Source: Moraxella ovis (GTDB lineage: Bacteria > Pseudomonadota > Gammaproteobacteria > Pseudomonadales > Moraxellaceae). From it: a stretch of DNA of 64,000 nucleotides. Positions within the stretch are counted from its first letter, which is position 1; every line of letters begins with the position of its first letter. Under the pieces are notes generated by a model. The model saw only the letters and a program-made list of their open reading frames with translations, searched no databases and was not told where the DNA came from. The DNA is taken from positions 1,922,001 to 1,986,000 of the forward strand of contig NZ_UGPW01000001.1 of assembly GCF_900453105.1 (NCBI RefSeq), given 5' to 3'. Shown one piece after another: positions 28,130-37,293 of this stretch. The position numbers and the translations under genes are program-made.

Positions 28130-29071
28130 TCAATCTTCTTCTTTGGCAAGCCATTTTTCAAGAGCTTCTGCTTTATGTTCTTCATCAGCAAGAGGAAAAC
28201 CCAGTTTAGCACGAGCTTGCACATAGCTGACCGCCACTTTACGAGCCAATGTCCGCACACGTAGGATAAAGCGTTGGCGTTCGGTGACCGAAATCGCCCC
28301 TCGTGCATCAAGCAAATTAAAACTGTGAGACGCTTTTAGCACCATTTCATAGGCAGGCAGGGGCAGATTTACACCCACTAAGCGGTCGGCTTCATGCTCA
28401 TAAAAGTCAAATAATTCAAAGAGTTTGGCAACGTCTGCATATTCAAAATTATAAGTAGATTGCTCCACTTCGTTTTGATGAAACACATCGCCATAGGTAA
28501 CACGCCCAAACTCGCCGTCCGTCCACACCAAATCATAGACGCTGTCCACACCCTGAATGTACATGGCAAGGCGTTCCAAGCCATAAGTAATCTCGCCCGT
28601 TACAGGGAAACACTCAATCCCGCCCACCTGCTGAAAATAGGTAAACTGGGTAACCTCCATGCCGTTTAGCCACACTTCCCAGCCAAGCCCCCACGCACCC
28701 AAAGTTGGACTCTCCCAGTTGTCTTCCACAAAACGCACGTCATGGGTTAGTGTATCAATGCCCAACGCCTGCAAAGAACCCAAATACAGCTCTTGGATAT
28801 TGGCAGGGTTTGGCTTTAAGACGACTTGGAATTGATAATAATGTTGCAAGCGGTTGGGGTTGTCGCCATAACGCCCGTCTGTGGGACGGCGAGACGGCTG
28901 AACGTAGGCAGCGTTCCATTTTTCGGGCGTTAAAGCACGCAAAAATGTGGCGGTATGAAACGTCCCTGCCCCCATTTCCATGTCATAAGGTTGCAAGACC
29001 ACACAGCCACGCTCTGCCCAGTAGTTTTGTAGAGTTAGGATAATTTGCTGAAAGGTTAATGGTGTTTTCAT
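28130..29071 (-). CDS. glyQ: glycyl-tRNA synthetase alpha subunit
   Basis: A 313-residue catalytic subunit. Signature blocks: [55 protein letters not shown] and [19 protein letters not shown]. Length and motifs are normal. Its partner glyS is downstream, separated by a lipoprotein gene. Confidence 0.97.
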   Translation of the reverse strand: MKTPLTFQQIILTLQNYWAERGCVVLQPYDMEMGAGTFHTATFLRALTPEKWNAAYVQPSRRPTDGRYGDNPNRLQHYYQFQVVLKPNPANIQELYLGSLQALGIDTLTHDVRFVEDNWESPTLGAWGLGWEVWLNGMEVTQFTYFQQVGGIECFPVTGEITYGLERLAMYIQGVDSVYDLVWTDGEFGRVTYGDVFHQNEVEQSTYNFEYADVAKLFELFDFYEHEADRLVGVNLPLPAYEMVLKASHSFNLLDARGAISVTERQRFILRVRTLARKVAVSYVQARAKLGFPLADEEHKAEALEKWLAKEED

Positions 29072-29177
29072 GATTAGTCACTTTTATGGCTAAAAATTTA
29101 TCCGTATTTTAGCATAATTTACCAATGACAAAAAACAAAAACCACCGTTTTCACGTGGTTTTTGTTAATAAGGTAGC

Positions 29178-29420
29178 TTAGTAGCGGTGTTCGTGCTCGA
29201 TGGCATATGAAGCAGGTGTGGCTTCAGGCATGACTAGCCACATCACCAGATAGGCGAATAATGCCACAGGCAAGGTAACGCCTGCGCTAAAGATAATGAC
29301 CGCCCAAAACAACACGCGGACGGTGGTTGGTGACCAGCCCAGATATTCTGCAAAGCCACCAAGTACGCCTGCTAATAAGCGGTGTTTGGTTGAGCGGTGT
29401 AATTTTGTCATTTTGGTCAT
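29178..29420 (-). CDS. PspC-domain membrane protein
   Basis: An 80-residue protein of the phage-shock-protein-C type: KLHRSTKHRLLAGVLGGFAEYLG is the conserved motif, followed by two hydrophobic segments (VRVLFWAVIIFSAGV, ALFAYLVMWLVMP). It should sit in the inner membrane. AAGGA spaced 6 bases upstream favours the ATG at 29420 over that at 29426. No other psp genes are near. Confidence 0.85.
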   Translation of the reverse strand: MTKMTKLHRSTKHRLLAGVLGGFAEYLGWSPTTVRVLFWAVIIFSAGVTLPVALFAYLVMWLVMPEATPASYAIEHEHRY

Positions 29421-29671
29421 GATCATTCCTTAAAAAATTCATTGACTTGCTATTAATTTGAGGCTTGTTAGTGCGATTTTCAATTTAAAATCAGCCTAAG
29501 TTACCAAAGCACTACAAAACCCAAATGCTAAGCGTTAAGCGGCGTTTTGTTGTTTTGTAATCTTTTTGGACTTTTGTCGTGGGCGGTGTGGAAATTTGTT
29601 ATAATGACAAATCTTTTAAATTTTTTAGTCTTTAATAAGGCGTCGTAATTTTTTGGAATACAAGGATTTTC

Positions 29672-30682
29672 ATGAGTATAGGGCTTTTGATGGGACGGTT
29701 TGAGCCGCTGCATTTGGGACATCTTCAGGACATTAACATCGCTGCAGGGCGGTGCGACACATTGCACATCATTGTCACGCCCAGCGAGCATCAGTATCAT
29801 ACCCAGACCTTGCAGGATAAGGCTCGATGGGTGCAGGTGGCGTGTGAGTATTTTGATTTTATTAAGGTGCATACATCGGACAGTCTTGAGCTACCCGTAA
29901 CAGGTGATTATGTACAAGGGGATCTGCCCGATGAGTCGATGATTCAGCAGGTGCTAGCCAAGGTGGCTACTGATTCTGCTGATGCTGATGTGATCACATT
30001 CATCAAAAAAGACACGGATGGCAAATCAGCGCTGGTCACCAATGAATATGATAAATTAGATATTGGCGCCAATCCCATTTTATACTTTGATAAATTAGCA
30101 CCGTCCGCCAAGTCCGACCATGTGCAGACGGTGTGTATCGTTGGCGGTGAGAGTTCGGGCAAGACCACCTTAGTGCATAAGCTTGCCAATCACTACGGGG
30201 CGACAGTTGCGCTGGAGATGGGGCGGCTATACACGCACAGTGATCTGGGTGGCACTGAGGTCGGTCTTCAGTATGTAGATTATACAGCCATCGCAGTGAA
30301 TCATGCACGCGCCATCCTAGATGCCAAAAAACACGCCACAGCACCGATCGTGCTGGTGGACACGGACTTTGTGACCACGCAGGCATTCTGTGAAGAATAC
30401 GAGGGGCGTACCCATCCTGTGGTCACAGCATTGGCCGATGAGATGTGCATGGATCACACCATCTATCTGGACAATAATGTCAAATGGGTGGCGGATGGCA
30501 TGCGCCGCCTAGGCAGTCAAAAGCAGCGTTCTCAATTCGCCACAAGATTATTAACGGTGCTCGAGCGACACGGGATATCGCCTTATATGATAGACGATGA
30601 TGATTATCACCAAAGATATCTGCAAGCGGTTCGATATATTGATGATCATGTGCTTAGATTAACGCATGACAGCGTGCAATGA
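29672..30682 (+). CDS. nadR: NadR-type NMN adenylyltransferase / ribosylnicotinamide kinase
   Basis: A 336-residue bifunctional NAD salvage enzyme. The N-terminal nucleotidyltransferase has GRFEPLHLGHLQD (HxGH-like). The C-terminal kinase has a Walker A loop GGESSGKTTLVHKLA and VALEMGRLYTH. No N-terminal helix-turn-helix is present, so unlike the enterobacterial NadR it is not a repressor. Its end overlaps the pnuC region: import of nicotinamide riboside by PnuC, then phosphorylation and adenylation by NadR. Confidence 0.93.
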   Translation: MSIGLLMGRFEPLHLGHLQDINIAAGRCDTLHIIVTPSEHQYHTQTLQDKARWVQVACEYFDFIKVHTSDSLELPVTGDYVQGDLPDESMIQQVLAKVATDSADADVITFIKKDTDGKSALVTNEYDKLDIGANPILYFDKLAPSAKSDHVQTVCIVGGESSGKTTLVHKLANHYGATVALEMGRLYTHSDLGGTEVGLQYVDYTAIAVNHARAILDAKKHATAPIVLVDTDFVTTQAFCEEYEGRTHPVVTALADEMCMDHTIYLDNNVKWVADGMRRLGSQKQRSQFATRLLTVLERHGISPYMIDDDDYHQRYLQAVRYIDDHVLRLTHDSVQ

Positions 30683-30693
30683 GTGAGGGTAGG

Positions 30694-31437
30694 ATGAAGA
30701 TTGCATTTTTGGATAATATCACAGGTTTTGGTGAGAAGGATTGGACCAAGCAGTGGATTTTGACTTGGTTCATATTCGGGGCGGCAGCACTGTTTACCGG
30801 ATTTTGGCGTACCACAGCACATTCAGGATTGGATTGGTTCTATTTTGGCGTGTCTATCATCGGGCTTTTATGCGTGGTGGGATTGTCATTTCGTAAGAAT
30901 CTGGTTGGCAATGGCTTAGGCGTGCTGGCGACGGCAGGCGAGGTTGTCGTACAGGGCACGTCTGGCGCGGTCGGGCTAATGCTTGCGCCGATGTTTAACT
31001 TTTTTACCCATGTCTATGGCATGATTAATTGGCGTGGGCACACCGATGATGATGGCAACATGATTCCCAAGACCGCCAACAAATACATCTGGGGTGTAAC
31101 GGCTGTATTCGTCGCGGTCGGGCTGATGCTGTTTCCTGTGATTAATGAATGGCTCATCGCCCAGGGTTATGGCGTGATCGAAGATGATGGCAGTCGGTTC
31201 TTTGGGGTGAGCTTCTTTTGGATTAACGTGGTGGCGTTCGTGCTGTCTATCACGGCTCAGGTGACGATGATTCTGCGTTATTCGTTCAACTGGTGGCTGT
31301 GGATCGGTGTGAATTTCGTGTGGCTGATTGTCAATATCATGTCGGGCAACATCATCTTCGCCATTCAGACCATGGTGTATCAGATTAATGCCGTTGTGGG
31401 ATTGTACGGTTGGCAAAGAAGCGAGCAGCAGTCATAA
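30694..31437 (+). CDS. pnuC: nicotinamide riboside transporter PnuC
   Basis: An inner-membrane protein of about 247 residues with seven or so transmembrane segments. WTVLGN-like motifs of the family are replaced by typical PnuC elements such as MYGMINWRGH-type NFFTHVYGMINW and the C-terminal WLIVNIMSGNIIFAIQTMVYQ and GLYGWQ. GAGGG lies 5 bases before the ATG at 30694; an earlier in-frame ATG at 30679 overlaps the nadR stop by 4 bases. It brings in nicotinamide riboside, trapped by NadR phosphorylation. Confidence 0.9.
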   Translation: MKIAFLDNITGFGEKDWTKQWILTWFIFGAAALFTGFWRTTAHSGLDWFYFGVSIIGLLCVVGLSFRKNLVGNGLGVLATAGEVVVQGTSGAVGLMLAPMFNFFTHVYGMINWRGHTDDDGNMIPKTANKYIWGVTAVFVAVGLMLFPVINEWLIAQGYGVIEDDGSRFFGVSFFWINVVAFVLSITAQVTMILRYSFNWWLWIGVNFVWLIVNIMSGNIIFAIQTMVYQINAVVGLYGWQRSEQQS

Positions 31438-31471
31438 TTGCTGCTTGATTGATGAATAAAAAGGAGTTTGT

Positions 31472-31900
31472 ATGTCGTTATTCGTAAGTAATAAATCGCT
31501 ACAGTCGTGGCTTGATGAATACGCGGTCAGCCATCAAGACCACACCAATAAGCTCATTCATGTCATCTGCGTGCCTGTGATTTTTTTGACCATTGTGGCT
31601 TTGATCATGAATATTAGCCCGATATTGATGGCTGTGACTGCTGTCGGTGTGCTGTGGTTCTATCTTAGATTATCCTTATCGCTGTTCTTGGCGATGGCGG
31701 TATTCATTGCGCTGTGTGTTGGCTTTGTGCTTTTGGTTAATTGGCATGTTGGCGTGTGGATTGCCATCTTCGTGGTAGCGTGGATTGGGCAGTTCGTCGG
31801 GCATAAGATAGAAGGGGCTAAGCCGTCTTTCTTTGAGGATTTGCAGTTTTTACTCATCGGGCCTGCTTGGGTTGCCATGAATTTATTTAAAAGAGCTTAA
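31472..31900 (+). CDS. DUF962 / Mpo1-like membrane protein
   Basis: A 142-residue protein. SLQSWLDEYAVSHQDHTNKLIHVICVP, with the conserved histidines, is the DUF962 (yeast Mpo1-like) start, followed by four hydrophobic helices and QFVGHKIEGAKPSFFEDLQ. Mpo1 is an Fe2+-dependent dioxygenase of 2-hydroxy fatty acids; the bacterial role is not established. Located 34 bases after pnuC and possibly in its operon. Confidence 0.85.
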   Translation: MSLFVSNKSLQSWLDEYAVSHQDHTNKLIHVICVPVIFLTIVALIMNISPILMAVTAVGVLWFYLRLSLSLFLAMAVFIALCVGFVLLVNWHVGVWIAIFVVAWIGQFVGHKIEGAKPSFFEDLQFLLIGPAWVAMNLFKRA

Positions 31901-31908
31901 ACGTCAAC

Positions 31909-31938
31909 AAAAAAACCCATCGCGATGATGGGTTTTTT
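31909..31938. terminator. bidirectional intrinsic terminator
   Basis: AAACCCATC (31913-31921) pairs with GATGGGTTT (31927-31935) with A- and T-runs on both sides, between the convergent DUF962 and pgsA genes. Confidence 0.88.
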
Positions 31939-32586
31939 CTAAGGTTTTTTTAGATAAGGCCAAGCGGCTTTTAGGTAGATCATCATCGACCACAGCGTCA
32001 GAACCACCGCGATGATCATCAGGATGTAACCTAGAATCTCTAGACTTTGCCAGTTTAGCAGCAGCACTGAGATGGCGATCATCTGGAAGGTGGTTTTTAA
32101 TTTACCGACATAAGATACCGCCACGCTGGTTCTTGCGCCCAATTCTGCCATCCATTCGCGAAGTGCAGACACCGCGATCTCACGCGAGATGATGACGATG
32201 CCACAGGTTGCCATGACGATGTTAGGATGCCACTGCACCAAAATGATGAGCGCGGCAGCGACCATCAGCTTGTCCGCCACAGGATCCAGGAATCGACCAA
32301 AGGCAGAAGTAATGTTCATCTTACGCGCCAAATATCCATCCAGCCAATCAGTAATCGCCGCCAAAATAAACAAAAAAGTCAATAAAAAATGCCGCAACAT
32401 GCTGTCACTGTATTCAAGCATCCCAAGTCGCGCAATGGCGTTATTAGGAATGGCAGGAACGCCGATACCAAGCGCAGGCGGCCAATAAGCAATGGCAATA
32501 AAAAGCGGAATCGTCACGATGCGTGCGATGGTCAGATTATTGGGCAGGTTAAAGATGGTGTCCTTGGCGTGGCTTGATTGGGTCAT
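31939..32586 (-). CDS. pgsA: CDP-diacylglycerol-glycerol-3-phosphate 3-phosphatidyltransferase
   Basis: A 215-residue inner-membrane enzyme making phosphatidylglycerol phosphate. The CDP-alcohol phosphotransferase motif is complete: DWLDGYLARKMN, then GRFLDPVADK with the two C-terminal aspartates. FNLPNNLTIARIVTIPLF is the usual PgsA start. Several hydrophobic helices follow. Confidence 0.95.
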   Translation of the reverse strand: MTQSSHAKDTIFNLPNNLTIARIVTIPLFIAIAYWPPALGIGVPAIPNNAIARLGMLEYSDSMLRHFLLTFLFILAAITDWLDGYLARKMNITSAFGRFLDPVADKLMVAAALIILVQWHPNIVMATCGIVIISREIAVSALREWMAELGARTSVAVSYVGKLKTTFQMIAISVLLLNWQSLEILGYILMIIAVVLTLWSMMIYLKAAWPYLKKP

Positions 32587-32658
32587 GGTTGACTTTGCTC
32601 GTTGCTTGGCTGTTGGGTGGATAATTTTGGGCTTATGATACCTTACTTTTGATGATTT

Positions 32659-32806
32659 TTGCCAATTTATTTGTCATTTTTTATTGTTCGGGCGACCAAT
32701 CATGGCTTTTAGCTTGATTATATGGATATCGCCCCCATATCTATATCTAAGACTTGTTGATAGTTTTCCTCAGCCCGCCATGTTTTGTTTTTGGTGGGCT
32801 TTTTTA
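32659..32806 (+). ncRNA. candidate small RNA with own promoter and terminator
   Basis: TTGCCA (32659-32664), a 17-base spacer and TATTGT (32682-32687) form a plausible promoter. A terminator hairpin (AGCCCGCCA 32772-32780 with TGGTGGGCT 32792-32800, then T6) ends about 113 bases past the predicted start. No plus-strand gene lies between, and pgsA reads the other way. The terminator has nothing else to serve. Sequence family not recognised. Confidence 0.45.
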
Positions 32807-32889
32807 ATTTTTTAAAAAGTATAACTGATTGAAATTAATGATATTTTTAAAATTTTACTAAAATTTTTTATATTTTTATCAAAAAAATC

Positions 32890-32917
32890 TTGACGTATGA
32901 ATAAAAATCTATATAAT
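32890..32917 (+). promoter_or_regulatory. promoter of the tRNA-Gly pair
   Basis: TTGACG (32890-32895), a 16-base spacer and a perfect TATAAT (32912-32917), about 45 bases before the first tRNA. Confidence 0.75.
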
Positions 32918-32961
32918 ACGCACCCATGCAATGATTTGTTGAATTGACAATCTTGAAAATT

Positions 32962-33037
32962 GCGGGAATAGCTCAGTTGGTAGAGCACAACCTTGCCAAG
33001 GTTGGGGTCGCGAGTTCGAATCTCGTTTCCCGCTCCA
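32962..33037 (+). tRNA. tRNA-Gly (GCC), first copy
   Basis: 76 bases including an encoded CCA. The acceptor stem GCGGGAA/TTCCCGC, D-loop AGCTCAGTTGGTAGAGC, anticodon loop with GCC inside CTTGCCAAG, and GTTCGAAT T-loop are all visible. Identical to the next copy. Confidence 0.96.
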
Positions 33038-33060
33038 AATTTTCAATACATCGCAACATT

Positions 33061-33136
33061 GCGGGAATAGCTCAGTTGGTAGAGCACAACCTTGCCAAGG
33101 TTGGGGTCGCGAGTTCGAATCTCGTTTCCCGCTCCA
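33061..33136 (+). tRNA. tRNA-Gly (GCC), second identical copy
   Basis: An exact 76-base repeat of the tRNA 23 bases upstream, with CCA encoded. Probably co-transcribed from the same promoter. The mobile-island remains start right after it, so its 3' end may have been the integration target. Confidence 0.96.
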
Positions 33137-33142
33137 AATTCT

Positions 33143-33176
33143 AAAAAGCCTAAATCGATAGATTTAGGCTTTTTTA
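33143..33176 (+). terminator. intrinsic terminator of the tRNA transcript
   Basis: AAGCCTAAATC (33146-33156) pairs with GATTTAGGCTT (33161-33171), loop GATA, followed by a T-run. Confidence 0.9.
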
Positions 33177-33350
33177 TTGTTTAAATTCAATAGGTTATAA
33201 TAAAAATTTATTTATAAAAAATTACTCAGGGAAAGAGAGGCGATTCGTGCTTAGAGCTTTGCGTGACCAAAACATGACCATCGTGAAAATTTCATATTTT
33301 TTAAAAAGCCTGAATTGACACCAACTCTCATTTTTCATTTCGCCTATTTT

Positions 33351-33569
33351 TTATTCATTCTCATCATCTTTTTCATAGATAATGATGTCTCCCGGTGTGC
33401 AGTCTAACAACTTGCAAAGCTTATTCAGAGATTCAAAATCTATACGAGTCACTTCGTTGTTGTACATTCTATACAATGTAGATCGTCCTAATTTTGACAT
33501 TCGATCTGCATCGGCTACTCGTATGCCTTTTTGGGCAAATAAAACTGGTAAATTAAGCTTAATCATCAA
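33351..33569 (-). CDS. Cro/CI-type helix-turn-helix regulator
   Basis: A 72-residue XRE-family DNA-binding protein: LPVLFAQKGIRVADADRMSK, then STLYRMYNNEVTRIDFESLNKLCKLLDCTPGDIIIYE, the usual five-helix layout. It diverges from the excisionase-like gene, as phage and island regulators do. The 180 bases between the tRNA terminator and this gene hold no gene. Confidence 0.85.
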   Translation of the reverse strand: MMIKLNLPVLFAQKGIRVADADRMSKLGRSTLYRMYNNEVTRIDFESLNKLCKLLDCTPGDIIIYEKDDENE

Positions 33570-33683
33570 AAAAATCCTATAAATGATAAAAAAATAATTT
33601 CAAATGATAATTTTATAAGATATAATCATTAGTGATAACAAAGATATCACTAATGAAAACTTTATCTCAAATGGAGAGTTATT

Positions 33684-33899
33684 ATGACACAAACCTACCT
33701 CACAACTCAAGAGCTTTCCCATCGCATCAAGTATGATGAGAGAACCATTCGTAACCAATTAAAAGACAGTGTTTTGCTTGAAGGTGTGCATTACATACGT
33801 CCCTTTGGCGGTCGTAAAATCCTGTACATCTGGGAGCGAATCGAAAAAGACATGGCGGAGCATTTCAATCATTCTTCACTTTGTATGGCATTACAGTAA
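33684..33899 (+). CDS. excisionase-like DNA-binding protein
   Basis: A 71-residue protein with a winged-helix pattern (YLTTQELSHRIKYDERTIRNQ, HYIRPFGGRKILYIWERIEKDM) close to small excisionase/AlpA-like proteins that pair with integrases. GGAG precedes the ATG. It ends 12 bases before the integrase frame, so the two formed one operon. Confidence 0.7.
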   Translation: MTQTYLTTQELSHRIKYDERTIRNQLKDSVLLEGVHYIRPFGGRKILYIWERIEKDMAEHFNHSSLCMALQ

Positions 33900-33911
33900 T
33901 AGGGAGGCACT

Positions 33912-35170
33912 ATGGCTAGTATTAGAACTAGAAAGGGTAGTTCGTTCCTTTTTATCGATTTTACCTATATGAACACACGCTGCCGAGAAAAAACCAATCT
34001 AACCGACACACCTGCCAATCGAAAGAAGCTTGCAAAGATTCTAGAGAGAATGGAGGCTGAAATATTGCTTGGCAGTTTTAGTTATGAGCAGTATTTCCCA
34101 AAAAGCGACAAGGTTGACTATTTTGAAGAGCTGGGTGAAAGACGACAAAACTTACAAAGTGGCGCACCACTCTTTGGAGAGTTTGTTTGGCAATGGTTTA
34201 ATGAAAGGTGTATTGAATGGCGGGCAACTTATCAAGAAAAGCTTAGAATCGTCATCAATAAGTATTTAATACCTGTCTTTGATAAGCGTGCCATATCAAG
34301 AATAGATAGAGCGGATGTGTTGGCGTTTCGTGCTTCTCTCGCCAAAGTGACCCACAAAACGACCAAACACACCCAGTCAGCTACCAGAATTAACTCAATC
34401 ATGGCAACTTTGTACATGATACTAAAAGAAGTGTCAAAACGCTACAATTTTAATGATCCTACCGTTGACATCAGACAGCTTAAGGTTGAAAAAAGTGACA
34501 TCACACCGCTGAGTATTGATGAAGTGTGGCGTTTTATTGGTGCGGTCAGAGCTGACTTTAAAAACTACTACATCGTCCGATTCTTTACAGGAATGCGAAC
34601 CAGTGAAATTGATGGATTGACGTGGGAGCATGTAGACTTTGAGAAGCGCCAAATCAAAATCAGACAGGCGCTGGTCAATGGTGTGATGGGCCCTCCTAAG
34701 ACCATCAATCCTCTCGTGAGATTGACATGGCTCCATTTGTATATGAAGCACTCTTGGCACAAAAGAAAGTGACCTTTGATAAGTCTGAATTTGTGTTTTG
34801 CACCCGTGATGGTGAACCACTTAGCTATCGCAACGTAAATCGCAGGGTCTGACATCCTACTTTAAGGTTTTTAAGGCTAAAAGCAAGAAGCGCCCATCAG
34901 ACGCGTCATACAGCAGCCACGCTATGGCTGGCAGCAGGAGAGGCGCCAGAGTGGATAGCCAAACAGATGGGTCATGTTAACACCATGATGCTCTTTAAAG
35001 TCTACAGTCGCTACGTACCTAATGCCACAAGACAAGATGACAGCGCCTTTCATGCACTGTTGATGCAAAGCAAACATGGTAAAGATGCGTTTTATTTGGC
35101 AAATTTACCCAAGCCAGATACCAACGATTTAACATGGGATAATCACGAAGATGAGGAGGTGACGGCATGA
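33912..35170 (+). pseudogene. tyrosine integrase broken by a frameshift and a stop
   Basis: The frame opens with an N-terminal arm domain (MASIRTRKGSSFLFIDFTYM) and a core catalytic part holding the first Arg in FFTGMRTSEIDGLTWEHVD. Near 34710 the sense shifts one frame (toward REIDMAPFVYEAL), then TGA at 34850-34852 replaces a likely Trp (NRRV-stop-HPTL). The rest, with TRHTAATLWLAAGEAPEWIA, GHV and YSRYVPN, carries the remaining catalytic residues. The protein cannot be made whole, so the island is probably no longer self-mobile. Confidence 0.85.
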
Positions 35171-35478
35171 TAAATCATCTATCAAGCAATATGCTATTGA
35201 CCGATGTCTTAAAAGACATGAAGGATCATCAAGATGTGATCAGGCTTTCATCTAAGATTACAAAAAGAGTAATTAAAGAGCTGCAGATTCAACGAGGATT
35301 TGGCACGGGCATGTTTTTAGAGGTGCCTAACTACTTAAACAACCATGAGGCAGTATTAACATGGGTAAAAGAACAGCTACATCAAATCAAAGACAGACAG
35401 CTTTATGATGATGACAGTCTTTATCTGGCGTTAAGAGATGAGCTTATCACTCATCTGCCAAGCCATGAGCTTGACTGA
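35167..35478 (+). CDS. hypothetical island protein
   Basis: A 103-residue protein of unknown function with charged helical segments. Its ATG overlaps the stop of the integrase remnant (ATGA), showing they were once one transcript. No domain recognised. Confidence 0.55.
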   Translation: MINHLSSNMLLTDVLKDMKDHQDVIRLSSKITKRVIKELQIQRGFGTGMFLEVPNYLNNHEAVLTWVKEQLHQIKDRQLYDDDSLYLALRDELITHLPSHELD

Positions 35479-35549
35479 TGTGATGTAAAGCTAAACCATC
35501 CTAAATTAACATACTTTATTTAAATAGATTTAAACCAAAGGAAATTAAC

Positions 35550-35861
35550 ATGACCATTCATTATGTATTTCAATCATATGTAACACAAGAACAAAAAGCA
35601 CTGTGCCAAGCATACTTTGAGCATGTGATCAATCCTAAAGAAGACAGTGCCAAAGCGATTGTTAAGCTGTGTAGTGATCATGAGGCAAGCCCTGAAAGCT
35701 TAAGCAGGCTATTGCTTGATGTGAGGGTCTATGACAGCGCAATACAATGCCAAGGCTGCGGTAAATACTACGAAGTAAACCCGCCTTATTATCACAGACC
35801 CAATACTGATGCTGGTTATTATTGTCGAAGCTGTGAAGCGTTTATAAATGCGCCCTTTTAG
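35550..35861 (+). CDS. hypothetical protein with a zinc-ribbon-like C terminus
   Basis: A 103-residue protein. The C-terminal half has CQGCGKYYEV and YYCRSCEAF, two CxxC pairs likely to bind zinc. The N-terminal half is helical. AAGGAAA lies upstream of the ATG. A degenerate second copy of its 3' part follows at about 35930-36020. Confidence 0.55.
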   Translation: MTIHYVFQSYVTQEQKALCQAYFEHVINPKEDSAKAIVKLCSDHEASPESLSRLLLDVRVYDSAIQCQGCGKYYEVNPPYYHRPNTDAGYYCRSCEAFINAPF

Positions 35862-35927
35862 CTGCTGATTTGCTGTAGATTGATAAACTAGCACTCTTTT
35901 TATAAAAAAACCAAAGGCATTGTATTG

Positions 35928-36022
35928 CTGACTGTAGGAAGTAATACAATGCTGAGGCTGCAAATATTAAGAAGTAACCGCGCCTTATATCTGCCACAAT
36001 CCAGCACCGATACTATATTTTA
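35928..36022 (+). repeat. diverged duplication of the preceding gene's 3' part
   Basis: Runs such as AATACAATGC, GAGGCTGC, GAAGTAA and CGCCTTAT occur here in the same order and spacing as at about 35742-35820. The copy has no open reading frame. Confidence 0.4.
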
Positions 36023-36047
36023 CCAATTTAATTTGTAGGGAAAGTGG

Positions 36048-37291
36048 TTAATTTATTGTCCACTGTATGGTGAATAGATGTGCAATCTTTGTATCTTGGG
36101 TTAATTGAGATTGTATTCTGCTAAACAATTCATCTCGTTGCTCTTCAATTTCATCCTGCACATCAAATAAAGATTGGCGTAAACGACGTCGTTGCCTCTC
36201 TGTATTTTTTAAATCGCCTTCTATTTGTGCTAATTCCTCCAAATTTCTAGCTTGATTTTTATCGCGTTTGATCTGTTTGATTTTCTCATCAATATCGGCA
36301 ATCTCTTGTTCACTGGCTTTTATTTTATCTTCCGCCCATTTGTCTAGTCTTTGACTTTCTTGTTTTAATAAAATACTTTGGCTTTCGCTATGACGTGCGG
36401 TTAGGGAAGCAATGGCTTGTTGGGCATTTTTCTCCAAATGCTCTGGAATGGATTTATTCTCTCCATCACTTTGTGCTTCAATACCCAGTAGTTTTTGGCA
36501 AAAATCATCGTCCAGCCACTCACCTTGTTCGGTGCAGGCGGTAAAAACAATTTCTTCATGTGTTTGTTTTTCGCCATAAACCCCACTTTATCCACCCAAA
36601 GCCAACCTGATTGCCCTTGGTTTTGTTCAATAATAGATAGTTTGCTGTGATGATTGATATAGTCAAAGCAAAGTGAAACTGTCGGTGTGTGGGTATTTTG
36701 ACAAACGGATAAACAATACTCGCCAAGCGGGTGATGTAGGCGATAATCATGTCCTCTTTGCTCATTTTGAGCTTGCAAAACATAACTAGCAGCCTGAAAG
36801 CCTTTTGGCGGGCTGTGCAAATAAAAACTGCGGTTTTTTTCATCAAAATGGGCTTGATTATTTAAAGCAAATTGCGTGGCTAACCAAAAATAACGACTGG
36901 TTTTATCCAACAGTCTTTGACTTTGCGACAATTGCAGTTTTAGTTTTTCTTGCACATCTTCGTCAAAATAATCCAAAATTTGACTGCCCGCTCGTTCCAG
37001 ATTTGCCTGAATTTGACTTTCCAGTTCTTTTTGCAATTCATTAAAAGCGGTTTTGATTTCATCGGAAGTACGACATTTATCGTAAATTTGACTAATGCGT
37101 TTTTCAAAATCAATGCCATTTTCTATACGCCCCAATATTTCATCAGAAGCACCAAATACGCCGTCAAATAACTTAAATTTTTCGCCAAGTAATTCCAAAA
37201 TTCTCTGGTCGGCTTAATTGCGTTTGTTCAAAAAGTTAATCACAACCACGTCAAATAATTGTCCATAACGATGACAACGCCCTTGTTTATC
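36048..37291 (-). pseudogene. C-terminal remnant of an SNF2/DEAD-type helicase
   Basis: The remnant begins at helicase motif VI (GRCHRYGQ, then FDVVVINFLNKRN), has a TAA at 37216-37214 where Glu or Ala is expected, then continues ADQRILELLGEKFKLFDGVFG and a long Gln/Glu-rich helical region. A frameshift near 36450 moves to the frame holding EKNAQQAIASLTARHSES and a coiled coil. The helicase core upstream is missing, cut where the CDI repeat begins. Such helicases occur in defence islands. Two smaller open frames within it are not genes. Confidence 0.7.
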
Positions 37292-37293
37292 TG

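Noticed and set aside
32944..33144. 66-codon open frame with a perfect internal repeat
   Set aside because: It lies over the two tRNA-Gly genes and simply reads their repeated sequence.
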